Source: Pseudanabaena mucicola str. Chao 1806 (GTDB lineage: Bacteria; Cyanobacteriota; Cyanobacteriia; Pseudanabaenales; Pseudanabaenaceae). Taken from it: a stretch of DNA of 64,000 bases. The position numbers and the translations under genes were made by a program. This document shows positions 62,469-64,000 of this stretch, piece by piece. Under the pieces are notes generated by a model. It had not been told where the DNA came from. It did no database searches and saw only the letters and a list, made by a program, of their open reading frames with translations. Numbering within the stretch: position 1 is the first letter of the stretch; each line of letters starts with the position of its first letter. The DNA is taken from positions 4,078,001 to 4,142,000 of the forward strand of contig NZ_CP097329.1 of NCBI RefSeq assembly GCF_030323025.1, written 5' to 3'.

Positions 62469-63800
62469 TTAAGCCTTCTTAATCTTCAATCCTTTGAGGT
62501 ATTCACTGGGATTCTCTGGGTCGAATTTGACTCCATCAAAGAAAGTTTCGATGCCGCGAGAAGTACTCTTAGGAATAGCAGCTTCTTCCCCAATTGCCTT
62601 AGCAGCTTCTTTCCAGAGATCCTCACGATTGACCTTATCTACCAACTTCTTCGCATCGGTATCTGCATCAAAATAGCCCCAACGCATATCTTCGGTTACA
62701 AACCAGAGATCGTGGCTCTTGAATGGGTAGGAAGCGGCATCTTTCCAGAATTTCATGGAGATGTCTGGATTATCAACAGTGCGACCATCGCCATAATCGA
62801 TCTTGCCTTGTTGTCTACCCAAAATTTCAGGAGCAGGAACTTTAAACCATTTGTCAGCGCCAACAATCTTGCACATTTCTTCTTTATTCTCTGGCTTTTC
62901 ACACCAAATCTGAGCTTCTAGTACAGCCATTAATAGAGCTTTGGCTGCTTTAGGATTTTTATCCACCCAATCTGCACGTAAAGAGAAAGCTTTTTCAGGA
63001 TGATCTTTCCATAGTTCTCCTGTGACTAGAGCACTGTATCCAGAGTTTTGCGCTACTAGGCGAGCATTCCAAGGTTCGCCCACACAGAATGCTTGCATAT
63101 TGCCAGCCTTCATATTCGCAACCATTTGTGGTGGTGGAACAACGATCGTGCTTACATCCTTGTCTGGATCAACACCATTAGCCGCTAGCCAATAGCGCAT
63201 CCACAGATCATGGGTTCCCCCGGGGAAAGTGACCGCACATTTTACATCCTTGCCACCAGATTTAATTTTGGCGAAACTTTCTTTGAGCGAATCACTCTTG
63301 AGGGCAATTTTGAGTTCTTTAAACTCATTAGCAATCGAAATGCCTTGTCCATTGGTATTCAATCTTGCCAAAATATACATTGGCACTTTTTTGCCGTTGG
63401 TGATTTTACCTTCGGTCAGTAAATACGGCATTGGTGTCAAAATGTGAGCGCCATCAATACCACCAGCATCAGAGCCAAGGGCGATATTGTCGCGAGTCGT
63501 TCCCCAAGAAGCTTGTTTGAGAACTTCAACATCCTTCATGCCATATTTCGCGAACAGTCCTTTCTCCTTAGCAATAATCAGAGGCGAAGCATCAGTAAGT
63601 GCAATAAAACCAAGTTTTGCCTTAGTGACTTCAGGGGCATCGGCAGCACTGACTTTTGCCTCTGGGGACTTGCTGGCGGCGGTTGTAGCTTTAGTATCGG
63701 TTTTCGGTGCTTCGCCGCCTGTACAGGCATTTAAAGCGATCGCGCTAGCAGTAGATAGTCCTGCGGTGGCTAAGAACTTGCGACGAGAAAATTTACTCAT
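62469..63800 (-). CDS. nrtA: nitrate/nitrite-binding lipoprotein NrtA
   Basis: A 443-residue periplasmic binding protein. The N-terminus has twin arginines (SRRKFLAT, Arg6-Arg7) and a lipobox L-N-A-C26, so a Tat-exported lipoprotein is predicted. An Ala/Lys/Thr linker follows. The binding domain has LGFIALTDASPLIIAKEKGLF, GIDGAHILTPMPYLLTEG, FPGGTHDLWMRYWLAANGV and GEPWNARLVAQNSGY, all typical of NrtA. It captures nitrate for NrtB. Confidence 0.95.
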   Translation of the reverse strand: MSKFSRRKFLATAGLSTASAIALNACTGGEAPKTDTKATTAASKSPEAKVSAADAPEVTKAKLGFIALTDASPLIIAKEKGLFAKYGMKDVEVLKQASWGTTRDNIALGSDAGGIDGAHILTPMPYLLTEGKITNGKKVPMYILARLNTNGQGISIANEFKELKIALKSDSLKESFAKIKSGGKDVKCAVTFPGGTHDLWMRYWLAANGVDPDKDVSTIVVPPPQMVANMKAGNMQAFCVGEPWNARLVAQNSGYSALVTGELWKDHPEKAFSLRADWVDKNPKAAKALLMAVLEAQIWCEKPENKEEMCKIVGADKWFKVPAPEILGRQQGKIDYGDGRTVDNPDISMKFWKDAASYPFKSHDLWFVTEDMRWGYFDADTDAKKLVDKVNREDLWKEAAKAIGEEAAIPKSTSRGIETFFDGVKFDPENPSEYLKGLKIKKA

Positions 63801-63856
63801 GAGTTTCCTTGATTTTAATAACTAATTGAGGTTTGAGAATCTAATTTTGAGGATTT

Positions 63857-64000
63857 TTAGCCAACTGCGACTAACTTTGCTGAGGGTTCAGCGATCACCT
63901 GATGTTTGGGAACTGCGCCAAAATGTTCGATTAAAAGCTTGCCGATTACTTCATGCAAATCTTCACAGGGAACTTTTTCCATAACACATTTGCCAAGATG
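63857..64000 (-). CDS. nirA: C-terminal end of probable ferredoxin-nitrite reductase
   Basis: Only the last 47 residues are in the window. They read HLGKCVMEKVPCEDLHEVIG, KLLIEHFGA, then VPKHQVIAEPSAKLVAVG and a TAA. The pattern E-K-V-P-x-x-D-L followed by LLIEHFGA resembles the end of sulphite/nitrite-reductase-type NirA. The position directly upstream of nrtA on the same strand fits the common cyanobacterial nirA-nrt-narB operon. The remainder, including the siroheme and Fe-S Cys residues, lies beyond the edge. Confidence 0.6.
   Translation of the reverse strand, partial: HLGKCVMEKVPCEDLHEVIGKLLIEHFGAVPKHQVIAEPSAKLVAVG

Overview
The window is a piece of a cyanobacterial chromosome. The gene content shows this directly: psaE (photosystem I), ndhB of the NDH-1 complex, a diflavin flavodiiron protein, ferredoxin-type narB with a NrtABCD nitrate transporter, and frequent GCGATCGC (HIP1) octamers. 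Moderate GC content, many long palindromes and the protein variants would suit a Pseudanabaena-like filamentous species, but that genus call is only an impression. No rRNA, tRNA or CRISPR array was recognised.

Layout. (1) Positions 1-16.9 kb: a surface-polysaccharide cluster, nearly all on the + strand. It holds a DegT aminotransferase (cut by the window edge), a NeuD-like acyltransferase, a WbqC protein, a cephalosporin-hydroxylase-like methyltransferase followed by a decayed second copy, FkbM and other methyltransferases, five glycosyltransferase genes, an asparagine synthase and two convergent nucleotide-sugar epimerases. (2) 17.2-19.6 kb: groES-groEL behind a perfect CIRCE operator. (3) 19.6-25.8 kb: an O-antigen ligase/polymerase-like protein, an unknown membrane protein and a degenerate EAL protein, overlapping the 3' end of mutS. 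(4) 26-48 kb: housekeeping and conserved cyanobacterial genes (a Bax1-like DUF790 nuclease, ndhB, ppsA, flavodiiron protein, mutM, psaE, L,D-transpeptidase, infC, aroB, holA, a sugar transferase, a pseudo site-2 protease). (5) 48.5-51.6 kb: dnaB carrying two inteins. (6) 51.7-53.1 kb: a scar region with paired palindromes, a transposase remnant and a MITE-like element. (7) 53.1-55.5 kb: a GH94-like phosphorylase with an in-frame repeat insertion. (8) 55.5-64 kb, - strand: the nitrate assimilation operon in the order (nirA-like end)-nrtA-nrtB-nrtD-nrtC-orf-narB.

The most unusual non-coding signal is a population of sixteen long hairpins (18-24 bp arms, usually perfect, typically a 3-nt loop flanked by G/C) whose stem sequences differ from copy to copy. 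They lie only between about 19.4 and 52.7 kb. Some are obvious bidirectional terminators. Others sit inside short elements with their own terminal inverted repeats. One pair shares identical outer arms but has different, still perfectly paired, cores.

Functionally, the first block would build and decorate an exported glycan, with the sugar transferase at 44.2 kb and the ligase/polymerase at 19.6 kb as plausible lipid-carrier and polymerisation partners. The last block imports nitrate (NrtABCD) and reduces it to nitrite (NarB), with nitrite reduction probably encoded just beyond the right edge. All functional statements are from motif reading and family knowledge; no database search was run.
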